A stretch of DNA of 24,874 bases from Ectocarpus siliculosus (taxonomy: Eukaryota > Sar > Phaeophyceae > Ectocarpales > Ectocarpaceae): NCBI GenBank assembly GCA_000310025.1, contig FN648600.1, positions 104,468 through 129,341 on the forward strand. The letters run 5' to 3'. Positions 22,434 to 24,874 of the stretch are shown piece by piece. A program made the translations under genes and the position numbers. Position 1 is the first letter of the stretch. Each line of letters begins with the position of its first letter. Below the pieces are notes generated by a model. The model did not search any database. It was given only the letters and a program-made list of their open reading frames with translations, and was not told where the DNA came from.

Positions 22434-23536
22434 GTCGTTTTCACTGATACTGCTGCTCTAGTATATTTTTTGGATGCGTCCGCATGGAGCCCACGAAGTG
22501 GACACGCTACTCTTGGCGTGGAACGCGGTGTTGGTCGGTATATACAGATGACGAAGCTCGGAGAAACAAAACGTTCTCGTGCGTGTGTACATACACTGCA
22601 GAGTAAAAATCGGAATCGGAGAATTGGATGGGCCACCCATTTTCGTGCCACTTGAAAGACCACTCACTATATAATACATCCAGTTACTCCTCCTCCTCCT
22701 CTACATACTTTCAAAGGAATGCATGGCATCCTCCCTCTACCTGACGATGTGGGTGTGATGCGGTGATGCAACTCACTCTTGTATTTCACCCACCACGCGG
22801 CGGTGGTAAAAAAATACGGACAAATGCATAGAAGAAGCCTTACTATTATATATTTCGGAGTGCGGAGATTTCGGCGTGCGGAGTGATGAAAGCGCGCGCA
22901 GGAAGCGAGCACCTGAGAAAACGAGCATGGAGTCCACGAACTGGACGCGCGCTAAAAACTGCTTCTCGAGGGAGGAGGTTTACGCTACTACTATAATACT
23001 TAGTGGGAGCCCTAGTACTATGTATAGTGCCAGTGCCGGTCACCACGCGGCGTTTCGGGCCTGTACGTAAATGCACTGAAACGTCGTTCTGTATATAAGT
23101 CGTTCTGTACTCTGAATACAGCAGCATTCATTGTAGAAAAACCTCGGGACACACCCCGGGTCTTATAGAGCCCCCCCCACTGCTGTAATATCGTTTGTCG
23201 GTGGTTATGGGCAGGCGAGAACGATTTGCGCTACCTCAAAGCTGTCGACGTGGTTGTCAAAGCACGTCGTCCCCTGACGACGATGGGTGTACATTTACAT
23301 TGTTCGCACAACAGTCTTTTGCGCCTCACGGCGGCCGCGCCCTAGGCACGCATTATGCGAAAGAATCGACATTTAGCAAACGCATGATGTATAGCATGTC
23401 ATGTATTGAGAGTGCGGAATGCGGAGAGGAAATGTCCGGCAGTCTACTACTGCTGTAGTCGTTTATGTCGTTCCCCCTCAACTTGTAATTGTATATGTTG
23501 GCATGTCGCGGAGTACTCGCGAGCTGTGTGTGTGTG

Positions 23537-23646
23537 AGCTGAGACAGACAGACAGCGAGATAGATACGGACACGGACAGACGACACAGACAGAGAGACCG
23601 AGAGAGGAAGAAAAAGTTAAGAGACAGAGAGAGAGAGACAGAGAGC
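23537..23646. repeat. GA/GACA-rich low-complexity tract
   Basis: This is a purine-rich stretch of repeated gaca, gaga and gagaga units with interruptions. Its translation is Arg/Glu/Asp-rich or, antisense, Leu/Ser-rich and should not be taken as coding. Confidence 0.85.
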
Positions 23647-23664
23647 CAAAGCGCGCTGGATATA

Positions 23665-24100
23665 ATGTGGCGCTTGAAGGGTGGCGAGCTTTTGGCCGCC
23701 ACCAATGGGCAAACGCCCACGAAATCGAAGCTCTTCGTCCAAACCCCATCACCCCATGCACCCAGCACCCCGATACTTCACCACTCCTCATCACTTATTT
23801 GTATATTGCGTACGAAAACGCCCTCCACGCGAATGATGACTGACTCAGCGGGCCCGGCACATCCTTGCGGTTCGGCAGGTGAGTGTTCTGGCATGCGTCA
23901 ACGTGTTGTGCGTGATGTTGTTGCCAAACGCTACAAACAGCCCGTGGTTTCGCAATGCAGGGATGGCCGACAAGGAATTTGACGCTGACTCTTTTCTATT
24001 ATACAATTCCAATACAGAGAAGGAACAACCCGCTAGGGTTACCTTGTCTGTTCTACTATCATCAGGAGAGGGTACCATGAAGAGGCGTCGTGCGTGCTGA
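23665..24100 (+). CDS. Gene E: possible small two-exon gene (117 aa), unassigned
   Basis: An ATG at 23665 opens MWRLKGGELLAATNGQ and a Pro/Ser/Thr-rich segment, reaching a strong donor (ggcag|GTGAGT) at 23879. An 82-bp intron ends at acceptor atgcag (23960). The second exon, 23961-24100, encodes MADKEFDADSFLLYNSNTEK and stops at 24098-24100. The phase (1) agrees across the junction. A shorter start at 23833 (MMTDSAGPAHPCG) is equally possible and gives a 61-residue product. No family, signal peptide or membrane segment is recognised. The evidence is splice-site quality and phase only; the antisense strand also has open frames caused by the GA tract. Confidence 0.35.
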
Positions 24101-24768
24101 CAAGTTCAGGTTTTTAGGAAGTAAACATAGCCTCAGGTTTGCTACTTGTATGGAGCTGAAATATCGAAAGTTGTGCGTACAGCTCAATCTGGGTCTCCTC
24201 ATAATAAGAAATGTCCAATAAGAAACAGCGGCGACCGCTGCCCTACTACATAAGAAACGAGGGGTTACGGGGGAGTGTGTGTGTCGAACAAGAAACACCC
24301 CACAGCTCCTCCTATCCCTTGCTCTTTCCCCCCTCTCCTACAACCCCCGCCCCGTTCCCAGTGCATTTTTAGTTGTACGACGAGGGGGGAGTGTGCTTTT
24401 TTGCGGCGCCCCCTCCGGCCCCCTGCCGGCTCTGTCTGGCGCTCTCTGGCGCCCCGGCTCTGGCACAGCACACCAGACAGGCTGCGAACAACGATATGCT
24501 GTCTGCTGTACGGTGTTGATGGTGCTCTCCGCCAGCTCTGGTGAGGGCAATCATTTGTTTAGTTTGAACGTTGTGTAATTAAGCAAGAAGAGAAAATAAG
24601 AAATTGCCGATGTAAGAATTCAACAGCATTATTTGGCGGCACGAAAAAAAAAGAAACTCGACACAAGAAATTGAACGACATAGGCTGAGTTTATAGCCCA
24701 CAATGAGAATTCGAGGCTGGACCTGAAATAAGCGTTTCTTAATTGCGGGCGCTAACTACCCATAGCAG
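24101..24768. other. Intergenic / intronic sequence before gene F exon
   Basis: This stretch is non-coding in appearance, with a pyrimidine-rich part near 24295-24360 and several scattered copies of (a/c)aagaaa near 24206, 24221, 24251, 24289, 24596 and 24664. A short frame from ATG 24211 (MSNKKQRRPLPYYIRNEG) could be a first exon of gene F, but I could not confirm a donor. A ctaac branch-point-like sequence at 24751-24756 precedes the acceptor at 24768. Confidence 0.35.
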
Positions 24769-24874
24769 CCTCTGAAAACAGTCCGAAATCTGCGCCGGAA
24801 CGAAGCGAACCCAACATTTGTCGCAGCCGTGCTCGCCGCTACTGACCCCAATCTCCTGAACCGCGGGTTTACAG
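24769..24874 (+). CDS. Gene F: partial internal exon at right edge, unassigned
   Basis: After gcgctaactacccatagcag, with a branch-point-like ctaac and an AG at 24767-24768, an open frame runs to the window end. It includes LKTVRNLRRNEANPTFVAAV and then LAATDPNLLNRGFT. Composition is balanced and protein-like, unlike the flanks, and a TAG lies just upstream in frame, so this is a spliced exon rather than a start. The frame continues past the edge in phase 1. The family is not recognised. Confidence 0.5.

Larger units (their letters stand above)
22125..23664. other. Intergenic region with simple repeats
   Basis: This is the 3' flank of gene D followed by about 1.5 kb with no phase-supported gene. 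It holds a GTT microsatellite, a small CTC run at 22687, a loosely repeated 27-bp segment (22482 and 22925), two TATATAA-like stretches and the GA/CA-rich tract near 23540. Short ATG frames at 22484 and 22927 begin MEPTKWTR and MESTNWTR but end soon. Confidence 0.4.

Noticed and set aside
22322-22663. Minus-strand Thr-rich open frame
   Set aside because: It is produced by the GTT microsatellite; there is no splice or composition support.
23447-23794. Minus-strand Ser/Leu/Cys-rich frames
   Set aside because: They are translations of the GA/CA-rich tract; the flanking sequence gives no gene structure.
1-24874. CRISPR arrays, operons, tRNA or rRNA genes, bacterial-type systems
   Set aside because: I saw no regularly spaced repeats, ribosome binding sites, cloverleaf sequences or rRNA stretches. 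Gene structure is clearly intron-containing and eukaryotic.

Overview
The window looks like nuclear DNA of an intron-rich stramenopile, most likely a brown alga of the Ectocarpus type. That assignment is inferred, not proven. The basis is GT..AG introns of roughly 80-1200 bp with pyrimidine-rich 3' ends, GC-rich coding exons, long runs of Gln, Gly, Ala and Pro, CAG/GTT/GA microsatellites, and no bacterial-style operons or ribosome binding sites. All gene models were built by hand by joining open exons at GT/AG sites whose phases agree.

Layout from left to right. (1) Gene A, minus strand, 3175 to 46 and running off the left edge: a Gln/His/Gly-rich low-complexity protein carrying a duplicated short helical motif. 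(2) A head-to-head intergenic region, 3176-3782. (3) Gene B, plus, 3783-10721: about 1533 residues, an N-terminal PDZ-like domain followed by a very long disordered, proline-rich scaffold with degenerate repeats. (4) 10722-12171: a difficult stretch with a Ser/Pro/Arg-rich plus-strand exon and a competing minus-strand ORF. (5) Gene C, plus, about 12224-15770: a six-exon charged coiled-coil protein ending in a PGPGQY motif like those of sperm-tail PG-rich (SHIPPO/ODF3) proteins. One of its introns holds a 646-bp foldback inverted-repeat element. (6) 15771-18070: no convincing intact gene, with weak open segments on the minus strand. (7) Gene D, plus, 18071-22124: a seven-exon secreted or ER-luminal protein-disulfide-isomerase-like protein with one active CGHC thioredoxin domain and a second thioredoxin-like domain without the cysteines. 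(8) 22125-24874: microsatellites, a possible small two-exon gene E, and the beginning of coding sequence of gene F at the right edge.

The genes do not form an obvious pathway. C (a candidate axonemal protein), B (a PDZ scaffold) and D (a secretory-pathway redox or chaperone protein) are independent eukaryotic genes. The most notable items are the PDZ scaffold with an in-frame alternative donor inside the PDZ domain, the active/inactive tandem thioredoxin protein, and the intronic foldback element. I found no clear evidence of a wholly new biological system.
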